In this document: piece by piece, positions 52,233-60,652 of the stretch
Position numbering within the stretch: position 1 is the first letter of the stretch
Layout: every line of letters starts with the position of its first letter
Assembly (NCBI RefSeq): GCF_002028425.1
Contig: NZ_CP020042.1
Span: forward strand, 1,240,001-1,304,000
Reading direction: 5' to 3'
Source: Streptomyces katrae
GTDB taxonomy: Bacteria > Actinomycetota > Actinomycetes > Streptomycetales > Streptomycetaceae
Length of the DNA: 64,000 nt
Notes under the pieces: generated by a model
What the model was told of the DNA's origin: nothing
Seen by the model: only the letters and a program-made list of their open reading frames with translations
The model's database searches: none
Translations under genes and position numbers: made by a program

Positions 52233-53804
52233 TCAGCCGCCGTCGCGGACGGCGACGATGCCGTTGAACACGCCCACGTACGCCGTGCCGTCGGGGCCGA
52301 GGGTGATCGGCGCCCAGTTGTTGTCGTAGAGCGGGCCGGTGCCCGTCAGCTGCCGCCAGCGGCGCTCACCGGTGCAGAAGTCCACCGCCGTGAGGTACCA
52401 GGCGTCGATGCCCCAGGAGTTGGGCTCCTTCTCGTAGAAGTAGAGCAGCCCGTTGCCGGTGGAGAGCTTGGGGACCACGGACGGGGAGCGGATCGCGCTC
52501 TGCCAGACCGTGTCGCAGCCGCTGCCGTCGGGGCGCACGTCGATGCGGCTGACTCCGCCGACGACGGACTTGCCCAGCAGCAGCGAGGTGACGTTCTCAT
52601 AGCCGTAGTTGTTCTCGACGACGATGCTGTTGCCCCAGGTGATCAGGGAGTTGTCGGTGGTGGAGGCGCCGTGTCCGAAGACGGGCACCTTGCAGACCAG
52701 CCGCCGGTCGGCGGGGACGTCGGTGCCCCGGCGGTAGACCAGGACGTTCATCCGGTCGTCGGCGTTGTCGGTGATGGCCACGTAGCCGTCGCCGAAGAGG
52801 TCGGGGGTGGTGCCCGAACCCTGGTTCACGGAGCCGGGCTTGGTCCCGGTCCCCCGGTCGTACGTCTGGCGCCACTGCGCCTCGGGGGTGCCGTCGGCGG
52901 TGGCGCGGAAGCCGTAGAGGGCGTGGTCGCTGACGATCGAGACCCCGTCTTCGGCGACCGAGAAGGAGTTCTGGATCTCCTCGCCCTCCAGCCGGATGGA
53001 ACGGATCCGCGAGGTCGCCGGGTCCACCGTGCCGACGCGGCCCTGGCGGGTGACCCACCAGATGAGGCCGTTCCAGTCGGGCATGACCGAGGTGACGGGG
53101 TCGCAGGTGCCGCTGGGCCACAGGTTGGTCCAGCCGACGCAGTCGTGCGGGACCTGGCCGGTGAGGTCCCAGTCGTCGGCGACCGTGAACCTCCAGGTCC
53201 CGTCGGGGTTCTGGGAGTGGGCCAGGCGCAGGACGTGCTGGCGGGAGTCGGCCAGCACCGCGCGGTCCTCGTTGTCGAGGTAGAAGTAGGCGCCGCCGGA
53301 GGTGTCCTTGAAGATCTTCGAGAAGTCGAGCGAGGTGATCGCCTCGACCGTCGAGGAACGCTGCGGGAGCTGGTACTCCGCGAGCGTGGCGAGCGTACGG
53401 GGCTCCAGGAGCTTGACCTTGAAGCCGGAGAAGGTGCCGCAGACGGTGACGATGCGGCCGCCCGCGTCGAAGGTGGCGGTGGCGCACTCCCCGCCGAGCG
53501 CGGCGATCTTCTCACTGGTGACCCGCGGGTTCCTGCCGAGCGGCCCGGACCACGGGGAGGTGGCGCTGCCGCCCGCGTCGGAATGCATGCCGCTGCGGCC
53601 GTTGGGCGCGAGGAAGGGGTGCTGCGGCGGGGCCGCGCCCGGCAGCGGGACGGCGGTCGCGGGGGCGCCCTCGTAGTGGCTGACCAGGCGGTGGCCGGGG
53701 GCCTGGGGGATCTCCTCGGCCCGGGCCGGGGAGCTGGTACCCGCCAGTACCGTCAGGGCGGCGATGGCGGGGACCGCGGCGCAGTTCAGCGCTCTTCGGA
53801 ACAT
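52233..53804 (-). CDS. Secreted beta-propeller protein
   Basis: This 523-residue protein starts MFRRALNCAAVPAIAALTVLAG with a Sec signal to ARAEE; GAAGGAGGA precedes the ATG at 53804. The rest consists of repeating beta-blade segments (DWNGLIWWVTRQGRVGTVDPATSRIRSIRL, GDGYVAITDNADDRMNVLVYRRG, ITLGPDGTAYVGVFNGIVAVRDGG) of the PQQ/SMP-30-like propeller type. No catalytic motif is recognised. It is convergent with the STAND gene (22-base gap), so there is no operon link. Confidence 0.82.
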   Translation of the reverse strand: MFRRALNCAAVPAIAALTVLAGTSSPARAEEIPQAPGHRLVSHYEGAPATAVPLPGAAPPQHPFLAPNGRSGMHSDAGGSATSPWSGPLGRNPRVTSEKIAALGGECATATFDAGGRIVTVCGTFSGFKVKLLEPRTLATLAEYQLPQRSSTVEAITSLDFSKIFKDTSGGAYFYLDNEDRAVLADSRQHVLRLAHSQNPDGTWRFTVADDWDLTGQVPHDCVGWTNLWPSGTCDPVTSVMPDWNGLIWWVTRQGRVGTVDPATSRIRSIRLEGEEIQNSFSVAEDGVSIVSDHALYGFRATADGTPEAQWRQTYDRGTGTKPGSVNQGSGTTPDLFGDGYVAITDNADDRMNVLVYRRGTDVPADRRLVCKVPVFGHGASTTDNSLITWGNSIVVENNYGYENVTSLLLGKSVVGGVSRIDVRPDGSGCDTVWQSAIRSPSVVPKLSTGNGLLYFYEKEPNSWGIDAWYLTAVDFCTGERRWRQLTGTGPLYDNNWAPITLGPDGTAYVGVFNGIVAVRDGG

Positions 53805-53938
53805 CCGGGCGTCCTCCTTCTCTTGCAGTGCTGTTGACATCACGTCTGACATCGCGCCGCCGCCAGACGCTAGATCGCACCGCCCGAGGAGTCCATGGGA
53901 GGGAGGGATGATTCACGCACGCGCAACAGTCGGCCGGG

Positions 53939-54535
53939 TCAACCGCCCGCGAGGTCGCGCCAGTTCACCGTGCGGTCGCGCCAGCGGCCGAGCAGCACCG
54001 GATCGTGTCCGACGGCCAGCAGACCGGCTCCGGTCCCGCTGCGGTACTCCTCGACCACACCGACGAGGGCGGCCGTGGTGGAGGTGTCGAGCATGGCCGT
54101 CATCTCGTCACAGACCAGCCAGCGCGGCCGCAGCACCAGCGCCCGGGCCAGGCAGGCGCGCTGCAGCTGGCCGTCGCTGACCTCGTGGGGGCGCCGGGCG
54201 AGGAGGTCCGCCCCGAGACCGACCCGGCCGGCCAGGGCTTCCACGGCCGCGTCCGCCTCCTGACGACGGCCCGTGGCGCGGAGCGGTTCCGCGACGAGGT
54301 CGCGCAGCCTGAGGCGGGGGTCCGCCGAGAGCCGGGGCTGCTGGAAGACCACACCCACGCTGGTGCGCAGGGAGCGCGGAGCCCGGTGCCGGAAGCCGGT
54401 CACCGCGCGGCCGTCGAGCAGCACCGTCCCCCGGTCGGGCCGGTGCAGCAGGGCGGCGACCCGGGCCAGGGTGGACTTGCCGCAGCCGCTGGGCCCGAGC
54501 AGGCCGAGGGCTTCGCCGGTTCCCGGCCACCGGGG
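53939..54535 (-). pseudogene. 5'-truncated ABC transporter ATPase (OppF/NikE type)
   Basis: The frame contains GEALGLLGPSGCGKSTLARVAALL (Walker A), VFQQPRLSADPRLRL (Q-loop), VSDGQLQRACLARAL (signature), LVCDEMTAMLD (Walker B) and AVGHDPVLL (H-loop), all good for a peptide/nickel importer ATPase. The ~30 residues that should precede Walker A, including the A-loop, are missing. Upstream the frame runs through GTGGGGRTRPRW with no start codon and into the promoter of the FN3 gene. No permease or binding-protein gene is near. I infer a remnant; a non-canonical start cannot be fully excluded. Confidence 0.6.
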
Positions 54536-54564
54536 TCTTGTCCGGCCGCCCCCGCCCGTGCCAT

Positions 54565-54580
54565 ATATGTCTAGACCTTT
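54565..54580 (+). promoter_or_regulatory. DasR-like (dre) operator upstream of the FN3 lipoprotein gene
   Basis: ATATGTCTAGACCTTT contains the GTCTAGACC core and matches the recalled DasR consensus (ACTGGTCTAGACCAGT) at 11 of 16 positions. It lies 28 bases before the GTG start. DasR is the GntR repressor of chitin/GlcNAc genes in Streptomyces, and FN3 domains are common on chitinases. Confidence 0.4.
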
Positions 54581-54608
54581 ACGAGAGCACGTTCGAGGAA
54601 GGCACCCC

Positions 54609-55586
54609 GTGCGACCCATCACGGCCCCGCGCCGCGCCGGGGCGGTACTCGCGGCCCTCGCCCTCTGCCTGGCCGCCCCCGCGCTGACGGCGTGCGGGGC
54701 GGACGGCGACACCACGCCCCCGCACGCCCCCGGCGGGCTCACCGCCCAGGCGGGCAGCGCCACTTCGGTCCACGTGATGTGGGAGTCGGCCACCCCCGCC
54801 GACGGGGTCACCGGCTACCAGGTCTTCCAGGACGGCCTGCTGGTCCGGGAACTCCCCGCCGAGAAGACCATGGTGGACGTCACCGGGCTCACCCCGCAGA
54901 CCGCCCACTCCTTCACCGTCCGGGCCCGCGACGCCGCCGGGAACCGCTCCGCCGCGGCCCCCGCCGCCCGGGCCACCACCCCCGCCGCCCAGCCCGAGGA
55001 CCACCGTCCGCCCACCGCCCCGCCCGCCACCACCGGCCGCGCCGAGGGCCCCCGGGCGGTCCGCCTGAGCTGGACCCCGGCCGCGGACGACACCGGAGTG
55101 ACGGCGTACGACGTCTACCAGAGCGGGATCCGGATCCACACGTCCGGCGCCGCCGAGAACTCCACCACCCTCACCGGCCTCCAGCCCGGCACCGCCTACT
55201 CCTTCACCGTCCGGGCCCGCGACGGCTCCGACAACAGCTCCCCGGACGGCCCGGCGGTCGCCCTGACCACCCCCGCCGACCCCGCCCAGGGCCCCGGCAC
55301 CGCCCCCGGCGCCTTCACCGCGGACGTCTCCCCGGGCACGGTCGAGCTGGGCTGGACCGCCCCCGACACCGGCCGCGAGACGAGCGAGTACCAGCTCTAC
55401 GTCAACGACCGGCCCGTCACGGTCATCCAGTTCGGTGCCGGAGCCGTCCCGACGGGCCGTGCCTCCTACCGCCTCACCACGACCGAACCGGCCGGCACCG
55501 TATGGGCGCTGAAACTCCGCGCCCGCCTGCCCGACGGCAACTGGGGCGCCTTCTCACAGGAGCGGCGCATCACGCTCCCCGGCTGA
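54609..55586 (+). CDS. Lipoprotein with three fibronectin type III domains
   Basis: This 325-residue protein starts at GTG after GAGGAAGG. The signal MRPITAPRRAGAVLAALALC ends in lipobox LTAC (Cys near 29), so it should be lipid-anchored outside the membrane. Three FN3 modules follow: TTPPHAPGGLTAQAG...VTGLTPQTAHSFTVRARDAAGN, RPPTAPPATT...LTGLQPGTAYSFTVRARDGSDN, and a third, more divergent one ending in RRITLPG. No catalytic domain is attached, which is unusual because such FN3 repeats normally link enzymes to carbohydrate. It may act as a surface adhesion or spacer protein. Confidence 0.88.
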   Translation: MRPITAPRRAGAVLAALALCLAAPALTACGADGDTTPPHAPGGLTAQAGSATSVHVMWESATPADGVTGYQVFQDGLLVRELPAEKTMVDVTGLTPQTAHSFTVRARDAAGNRSAAAPAARATTPAAQPEDHRPPTAPPATTGRAEGPRAVRLSWTPAADDTGVTAYDVYQSGIRIHTSGAAENSTTLTGLQPGTAYSFTVRARDGSDNSSPDGPAVALTTPADPAQGPGTAPGAFTADVSPGTVELGWTAPDTGRETSEYQLYVNDRPVTVIQFGAGAVPTGRASYRLTTTEPAGTVWALKLRARLPDGNWGAFSQERRITLPG

Positions 55587-55663
55587 CACCGTCCGGCCGG
55601 ACCGCCACCGCCGATCCTGGCCGAACGGCACTGCCGCGCAAGAAGATCGCGCACAATACAAGC

Positions 55664-57775
55664 GTGTTCGGTGAGTACTCGGTCAACCACGGTCAGGCAG
55701 GTGCCAGCAGTGGCGACCATGCGTCAGAATCTGGCGCCGTGCCGGGAAACCTACCGCCGGATACGGCGGGCTTCGTCGGCCGCGAGGCCGAACTCGACCG
55801 CCTCGACGGCCTGCTGGACCAGCGAAGACTCATCACCCTGACCGGGGTGGGCGGAGTCGGCAAGTCCCGGCTCGCGCTGCGGGCCGCCGCCCGCCCCGGC
55901 CGGGCCCGGCCCGACGGGGTCTGGTGGGTGGAGCTCTCCCCGCTGCGCGACCCCGGGCTCCTCACCACCACCCTCGCGCACACCCTCGGCCTGACCGTCG
56001 GCGTCGCCGCCCACGCCGGGCAGTCCCTCGACGAGGAACTGTGCGCGTGGATGGCCGACAAATCCCTGCTCCTGGTCCTCGACACCTGCGAGCACCTGGT
56101 GACCCCCGTCCGGCACCTGGTGGGCGAACTCCTGCAGTCCGCACCCGGCCTGACGGTGCTGGTCACCTCCCGCGAACGGCTCGGCTCCCCCGGCGAGGCC
56201 GTGCTGGAGGTCCGGCCCCTGCCCTGCGAGGGACCCGACAGCGACGCCCTCGTCCTCTTCCGGGCCCACGCGCGGGCCGCCTCGCCGCAGGCCGCCGCCG
56301 CCCTCGCCGACCCCGCCCGGGCCGCCCTCGCGGCCGAGGTCTGCCGCCGCCTGGACGGCATCCCGCTCGCGCTGGAACTGGCCGGGGCCCGGCTGCGGCT
56401 GTGGTCCCTGGAGCGGATGGCACACCTGCTGGGCGCCCGCTTCGACGTGCTCGCCGACACCGGCCGCGCCGCGCTGCCGGCCCGGCACCGGACCCTGCGG
56501 ACCGCCATCGGGTGGAGCCACGAACTGTGCGAGCCGCTGGAGCGGCTGCTGTGGGCCCGGCTGTCGGTGTTCGCCGGGGACTTCGACGCGGCCGCCGCCC
56601 GCACGGTGTGCGCGGGCGGCCCCCTGCCCGCGGCGCGGGTGGAGCGGCTGCTGGAGGGGCTGGTCGCCAAATCCGTCGTGCGCCGGTCGCGCGAGCGGGG
56701 GACGGGGACCCGCTACCGGATGCTGGACACCATCCGCGAGTTCGGCCACGACTGGCTGGTGGAGCTGGACGAGGTACGGACCGTCGCGGACCGCCACGCC
56801 CACTGGTACGCCGCCCTCGCCAGGGCCGCCGAACAGGACTGGATGGGGCCGGGGCAGGTGGACTGGTACCGCAGGATGAGCGCCGAGCACGCCCAGCTGC
56901 GCACCGCCCTGGAGCACCTGCTCGGGACGGACCCCGGCGCGGCCCTGGGGATGGCCGGGGCCCTGTGGTTCTTCTGGTTCTCCTGCGGCCACCTCCAGGA
57001 GGGCCGGGGCTTCCTGGAACGGGCCCTGGCCCAGGTCCCGCCGACGGGCGCCGAGCACGCCCAGGCGCTGTGGGCGCTCGGGCTGACGATGCTGCTCCAG
57101 GGCGACCTGGGGGCCGCCCGGCTGACGGGGATCGCGTCCGTGCGGGCCGCCGAGGCGCACGGCGACCCCGAGGGGCGGCTGCGCGCCGCCTACCTGCGGT
57201 CGGTGTCGCTGCTGATGCCGGGCGACCCCGTACGGGCGCTCGCGCTGGCGGGGCCCCCGGCGCGGGCGGGCCACGGCGGCGAGGGCAGCGGGGCGGGGTG
57301 GCTGCTGTGCCAGCTGGTGAGCGCGTACGCCCTGTGCGACCTCGGGCGCTTCGAGGAGGCCGCCGAGGAGGCGGAGGGGCTGCGCACGGCCTGCGTGGAG
57401 CTGGGCGAGCGCTGGATGCGGGCGTACGCGGACTACGTGCTGGCCGTCTCGGCGCTCGGGCTGGGCCGGCACGCGGAGGCCGCCCGGCACGTACGGGCGA
57501 TGCTGTCCGGCAAGCGGCTGCTGAACGACCGCTTCGGCATCGCGCTCGGCCTGGACATGCTCGCCGCGGCGGTGGCCGGCCTGGGCGACGGGGAAATGGC
57601 GGCGCGACTGCTGGGCACCGGGCACGCCTGGTGGCGCACGGTGGGCCGGCCGCAGATGGGCTCGCCCTCGCTGACGGCCCTGCGGGACCAGGGCGAGCGG
57701 CAGGCCAGGGCGGCGATCGGGGACGCGGCGTACGAGAGCGCGTTCCGCGGTGGCGCGGCGACGCCCACCGGCTGA
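55664..57775 (+). CDS. NB-ARC/STAND ATPase regulator lacking the usual C-terminal LuxR HTH
   Basis: This 703-residue protein starts with an extension, then NLPPDTAGFVGREAELDRLDGLL and Walker A TGVGGVGKSRLALR (~63-76), Walker B LLLVLDTCEHL, TSRERLG, RRLDGIPLALELAGARL and a C-terminal TPR-like helical region. This is the LuxR-family STAND activator layout, but the protein ends at AAYESAFRGGAATPTG, just where the ~65-residue LuxR HTH would start, and none follows in any frame. GTG 55664 has no ribosome site; CACAAT six bases upstream would suit a leaderless mRNA. GTG 55739 is the alternative start. Confidence 0.82.
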   Translation: MFGEYSVNHGQAGASSGDHASESGAVPGNLPPDTAGFVGREAELDRLDGLLDQRRLITLTGVGGVGKSRLALRAAARPGRARPDGVWWVELSPLRDPGLLTTTLAHTLGLTVGVAAHAGQSLDEELCAWMADKSLLLVLDTCEHLVTPVRHLVGELLQSAPGLTVLVTSRERLGSPGEAVLEVRPLPCEGPDSDALVLFRAHARAASPQAAAALADPARAALAAEVCRRLDGIPLALELAGARLRLWSLERMAHLLGARFDVLADTGRAALPARHRTLRTAIGWSHELCEPLERLLWARLSVFAGDFDAAAARTVCAGGPLPAARVERLLEGLVAKSVVRRSRERGTGTRYRMLDTIREFGHDWLVELDEVRTVADRHAHWYAALARAAEQDWMGPGQVDWYRRMSAEHAQLRTALEHLLGTDPGAALGMAGALWFFWFSCGHLQEGRGFLERALAQVPPTGAEHAQALWALGLTMLLQGDLGAARLTGIASVRAAEAHGDPEGRLRAAYLRSVSLLMPGDPVRALALAGPPARAGHGGEGSGAGWLLCQLVSAYALCDLGRFEEAAEEAEGLRTACVELGERWMRAYADYVLAVSALGLGRHAEAARHVRAMLSGKRLLNDRFGIALGLDMLAAAVAGLGDGEMAARLLGTGHAWWRTVGRPQMGSPSLTALRDQGERQARAAIGDAAYESAFRGGAATPTG

Positions 57776-57812
57776 CTCCCAGCCGGTGGACGGCGTAATC
57801 CAGGAGCTCCCG

Positions 57813-57905
57813 TCAGTACGGGAGGGGTCTGCCCGACGGTGTGCGCAGATCCAGGTCTCGGGGGGCGGGCTTGGGGACGGGCTTGCGGATCAGCTGCTGG
57901 CGCAT
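57813..57905 (-). CDS. 30-residue peptide gene downstream of DUF5999
   Basis: The predicted peptide is MRQQLIRKPVPKPAPRDLDL then RTPSGRPLPY. A strong GAGGAGG site sits 4-5 bases before the ATG, 13 bases after the DUF5999 stop, so it looks co-transcribed. It is basic and Pro-rich, with no signal sequence or cysteine. No family is recognised. The good ribosome site is the main support; conservation would decide it. Confidence 0.5.
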   Translation of the reverse strand: MRQQLIRKPVPKPAPRDLDLRTPSGRPLPY

Positions 57906-57918
57906 GCTGCCTCCTCGC

Positions 57919-58104
57919 TCAGACCAGGGCCGGGCGACGGGGTTCCACCGTCCGGCCTTCGGGGAGCAGTTCCCCGGTGTCGTCGAAGACCACCACGCCG
58001 TTGCAGAGCAGGCTCCAGCCCTGTTCGGGATGGAAGGCCACGGTGCGGGCAGCGTCACGGTCGGCGCTGTCGGCGGGCGGGCAGGGGGGCTGGTGAGAGC
58101 ACAT
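57919..58104 (-). CDS. DUF5999 family protein
   Basis: This 61-residue protein (MCSHQPPCPPADSADRDAAR...HPEQGWSLLCNGVVVFDDTGELLPEGRTVEP) is a full-length DUF5999 member, widespread in Streptomyces. The N-terminal CSHQPPCP and the later LLCNG give three cysteines that may bind metal. ATG follows GAGGAGGTG. Function unknown. A small 30-codon gene follows in the same direction. Confidence 0.9.
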   Translation of the reverse strand: MCSHQPPCPPADSADRDAARTVAFHPEQGWSLLCNGVVVFDDTGELLPEGRTVEPRRPALV

Positions 58105-58179
58105 GGCGCACCTCCTCGCAGTGTGGGGCGGGAGGGCCGGTGGTCACCCGGTCGATTCCGCGATCCACGGTGGCGGCGA

Positions 58180-58208
58180 GTATTACTGATCGCCGCCCCC
58201 GGACGGAA
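58180..58208 (-). promoter_or_regulatory. Possible promoter of DUF5999
   Basis: On the minus strand TTCCGT (58203-58208) and TAATAC (58180-58185) are 17 bases apart, 76 bases upstream of the start codon. The -10 is good, the -35 moderate. Confidence 0.4.
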
Positions 58209-58533
58209 CCCGTATTCGAGGTCGAGTTCAGGGTGTGTATGCCCGCTCACCATGCGCTCATGCCCGCTATCCGGATCTTCTCCGCCCGCCAGCCCCCCAC
58301 CACCCCGCAATCCCGGGCCGAACGCCCCGCCAAACCGGGATGATCACCCCAACTCCCCCACCCCCCAAGTGGCACGCATCACACCCCCCACCCCACCCCC
58401 ACCCACACCGCACACAGCCCCGGCCAACCCCCCGACACACCCCGAACGGGACACAGCCCGGCAGGGCGGGGGGGGCGGGGCGCAGCCCGGGGTTGCCGGG
58501 GGCGGCTGCGCCCCCGGCCCCGTAAAGCCGCGG
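58209..58533. other. Gene-free stretch, partly C/A low complexity
   Basis: Between the DUF5999 promoter and the acyl-CoA dehydrogenase stop there is no supportable gene. Part (58330-58450) is a CCCCA-rich, low-complexity run, followed by a GGGGCGGGG region near 58470-58515 that may pair weakly as a terminator for the dehydrogenase gene. I see no repeats or mobile ends. Confidence 0.5.
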
Positions 58534-59763
58534 CTAGCGGATCGGCATGCCGGAGAGGGTCCGGGCGATCACCAGGCGCTGGATCTCGCTCGTGCCCTCG
58601 AAGATCGTGTATATCGCCGCGTCCCGGTGCATCCGCTCCACCGGGTACTCCCGGGTGAAGCCGTTGCCGCCGAGGATCTGGACCGCCTGGGCGGTGACCT
58701 TCTTCGCCACCTCGCTCGCGTAGAGCTTCGACATCGACCCCTCCGCCGAGGTGAACGGCTTGCCCGCGACCGCCATCCACGACGCCCGCCACACCAGCAG
58801 CCGCGCCGCGTCGATCTGCGTGCGCATGTCCGCGAGCTGGAAGGCCACGCCCTGGTTGTCGATGATCGGGCGGCCGAACTGGGTGCGGGTCTTCGCGTAG
58901 TCGAGGGCGACCTCGTACGCGGCCCGGGCGGTGCCGACCGCCATCGCGCCGACGGCCGGCCGGGAGGCCTCGAAGGTGGCCATGGCAGCGTTCTTCAACC
59001 GCTCGCCGCCGCCCGCCTTCGCCTTCTCCCGGGCCCGCGCGAGCCGTTCGTCGAGCTTCTCCTTGCCGCCGAGCAGGCAGGAGCCGGGGATCCGCACGTC
59101 CTCCAGGACCACCTCGGCGGTGTGCGAGGCGCGGATGCCGTGCTTCTTGAACTTCTGGCCCTGCGAGAGCCCGGCGGTGCCCGGCGGGACGATGAAGGAG
59201 GCGTGGCCCTTGGTGCCGAGCTCGGGGTCCACCACGGCGACGACGATGTGGACGTTGGCGATGCCGCCGTTGGTGGCCCAGGTCTTGGTGCCGTTCAGCA
59301 CCCACTCGTCCTTGGCCTGGTCGTAGACGGCCCGGGTGCGCATCGCGCCGACGTCGGAGCCGGCGTCCGGCTCGGAGGAGCAGAAGGCCGCGACCTTCAC
59401 GTCGTCCGGGGTGCCGTACATCTGCGGGATCCAGGTGCCGATCTGCTCCTCGGTGCCGTTGGCGAGGACGCCGATGGCCGCGAGGCCGGTGCCCACGATC
59501 GACAGGGCGATGCCGGCGTCGCCCCAGAAGAGCTCCTCCATGGCCATCGGGATGCCCAGGCCGGTCGGGTCGAAGAACTGCTGGGCGTAGAAGTCCAGCG
59601 AGTAGATGCCGACCTTGGCCGCCTCCTGGATCACCGGCCAGGGGGTCTCCTCGCGCTCGTCCCACTCCGCGGCCGCGGGCCGGATCACGTCGGCGGCGAA
59701 GCCGTGGATCCAGTCGCGGACCTGCTTCTGGTCGTCGTTGAGCTCCATGGTGAACTCCGCCAT
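58534..59763 (-). CDS. Acyl-CoA dehydrogenase
   Basis: This 409-residue flavoenzyme has the ACAD signatures AFCSSEPDAGSDVGAM (~125-140), TWATNGGIANVHIV, and C-terminal QILGGNGFTREYPVERMHRDAAIYTIFEGTSEIQRLVIAR. The catalytic Glu is expected in the last motif (IFEGTSE). It oxidises an acyl-CoA at the alpha-beta bond in fatty-acid or branched-chain degradation. ATG 59763 follows GGAGGGGA. It is divergent from a TetR gene, with two 14-15-bp palindromes between them, so the TetR protein is the likely repressor. Confidence 0.92.
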   Translation of the reverse strand: MAEFTMELNDDQKQVRDWIHGFAADVIRPAAAEWDEREETPWPVIQEAAKVGIYSLDFYAQQFFDPTGLGIPMAMEELFWGDAGIALSIVGTGLAAIGVLANGTEEQIGTWIPQMYGTPDDVKVAAFCSSEPDAGSDVGAMRTRAVYDQAKDEWVLNGTKTWATNGGIANVHIVVAVVDPELGTKGHASFIVPPGTAGLSQGQKFKKHGIRASHTAEVVLEDVRIPGSCLLGGKEKLDERLARAREKAKAGGGERLKNAAMATFEASRPAVGAMAVGTARAAYEVALDYAKTRTQFGRPIIDNQGVAFQLADMRTQIDAARLLVWRASWMAVAGKPFTSAEGSMSKLYASEVAKKVTAQAVQILGGNGFTREYPVERMHRDAAIYTIFEGTSEIQRLVIARTLSGMPIR

Positions 59764-59821
59764 GTCCCCTCCAGCTGCTTCACACGGCCGTGTGGCCACA
59801 TCCGGTAGACCCGCCGCGCGA

Positions 59822-59871
59822 GTTACTGCCGGTAACATCAACAAGGGCCACAGTCTGTTACCGGCCGGTAA
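59822..59871. promoter_or_regulatory. Two TTAC...GTAA palindromes, probable TetR operators
   Basis: Site 1 is GTTAC-TGCCG-GTAAC (59822-59836), site 2 the perfect TTACCGGCCGGTAA (59858-59871), centres about 35 bases apart. Both lie between the divergent acyl-CoA dehydrogenase and TetR starts. The sequence resembles operators of TetR-type fatty-acid regulators. Confidence 0.7.
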
Positions 59872-59968
59872 GCACTGTCAAGCGCCGCCGGATCGAACGG
59901 CAGGGTGTGCGGGGTGTTACGTTGCGTGGGCGTCACGCACATCGCAAGGGCGGGGAGAGAAACACGTC

Positions 59969-60619
59969 ATGCAGAGCACCCAGGAGGCCGGAGCCGGAGA
60001 GCCGGGAGCCGGAGAGCGCCGACGGCGCGAGCTCCTCGAGGCGGCGGACCGCGTCGTCCTCAGGGACGGCCCCAAGGCCTCCATGAACGCCATCGCGGCG
60101 GAGGCGGGCATCACCAAGCCCATCCTCTACCGCCACTTCGGCGACAAGGCGGGGCTCTACCAGGCCCTGGCCGTCCGGCACACCGACGCCCTGCTCGACT
60201 CGCTGCGGGCCGCGCTCGACGCCCCCGCCGAGCGCCGCAGCCGGGTGGAGTCCACCCTCGACACCTACCTCGCCGCCATCGAGGCCCGCCCCCAGGTGTA
60301 CCGGTTCCTGATGCACCCCGCCGAGGACTCGCAGAGCTCCGAGCGCGGCTTCGACGTCGGCCTGCACTCCGCTCCGCTGCTGCGCCGGCTCGGCGAGGAA
60401 CTGGCGAAGGTGGTGGGCGAGCGCGTCGACCTCGGCCCCGGCGGCGAACAGCTCGCCCGGATCTGGGGGCACGGCATCGTCGGCATGATGCACGCCGCCG
60501 GGGACTGGTGGCTCGGCGAACGCCCGTGCGCCCGGGCCGATCTGGTGGCCGGCCTCACCGACCTGCTCTGGGGCCGCCTGGCCACGGCCGGCAACCGCGA
60601 GGACGGCCCGGGCTTCTGA
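59969..60619 (+). CDS. TetR-family regulator, probably of the divergent acyl-CoA dehydrogenase
   Basis: This 216-residue protein has the TetR HTH (RRRRELLEAADRVVLRDGPKASMNAIAAEAGITKPILYRHFGDKAGLYQAL) near 16-68. A helical C-terminal domain of the TetR_C_13-like kind (FLMHPAEDSQSSERGFD...IWGHGIVGMMHAAGDWWL) follows. ATG 59969 has GGGGAGAG upstream. The two palindromes in the divergent gap support local and autoregulation; an acyl-CoA ligand is inferred from the neighbour. Confidence 0.9.
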   Translation: MQSTQEAGAGEPGAGERRRRELLEAADRVVLRDGPKASMNAIAAEAGITKPILYRHFGDKAGLYQALAVRHTDALLDSLRAALDAPAERRSRVESTLDTYLAAIEARPQVYRFLMHPAEDSQSSERGFDVGLHSAPLLRRLGEELAKVVGERVDLGPGGEQLARIWGHGIVGMMHAAGDWWLGERPCARADLVAGLTDLLWGRLATAGNREDGPGF

Positions 60620-60652
60620 CCGGCCCGGCCCGTAGGCGGCCGGCCGGCCGGG

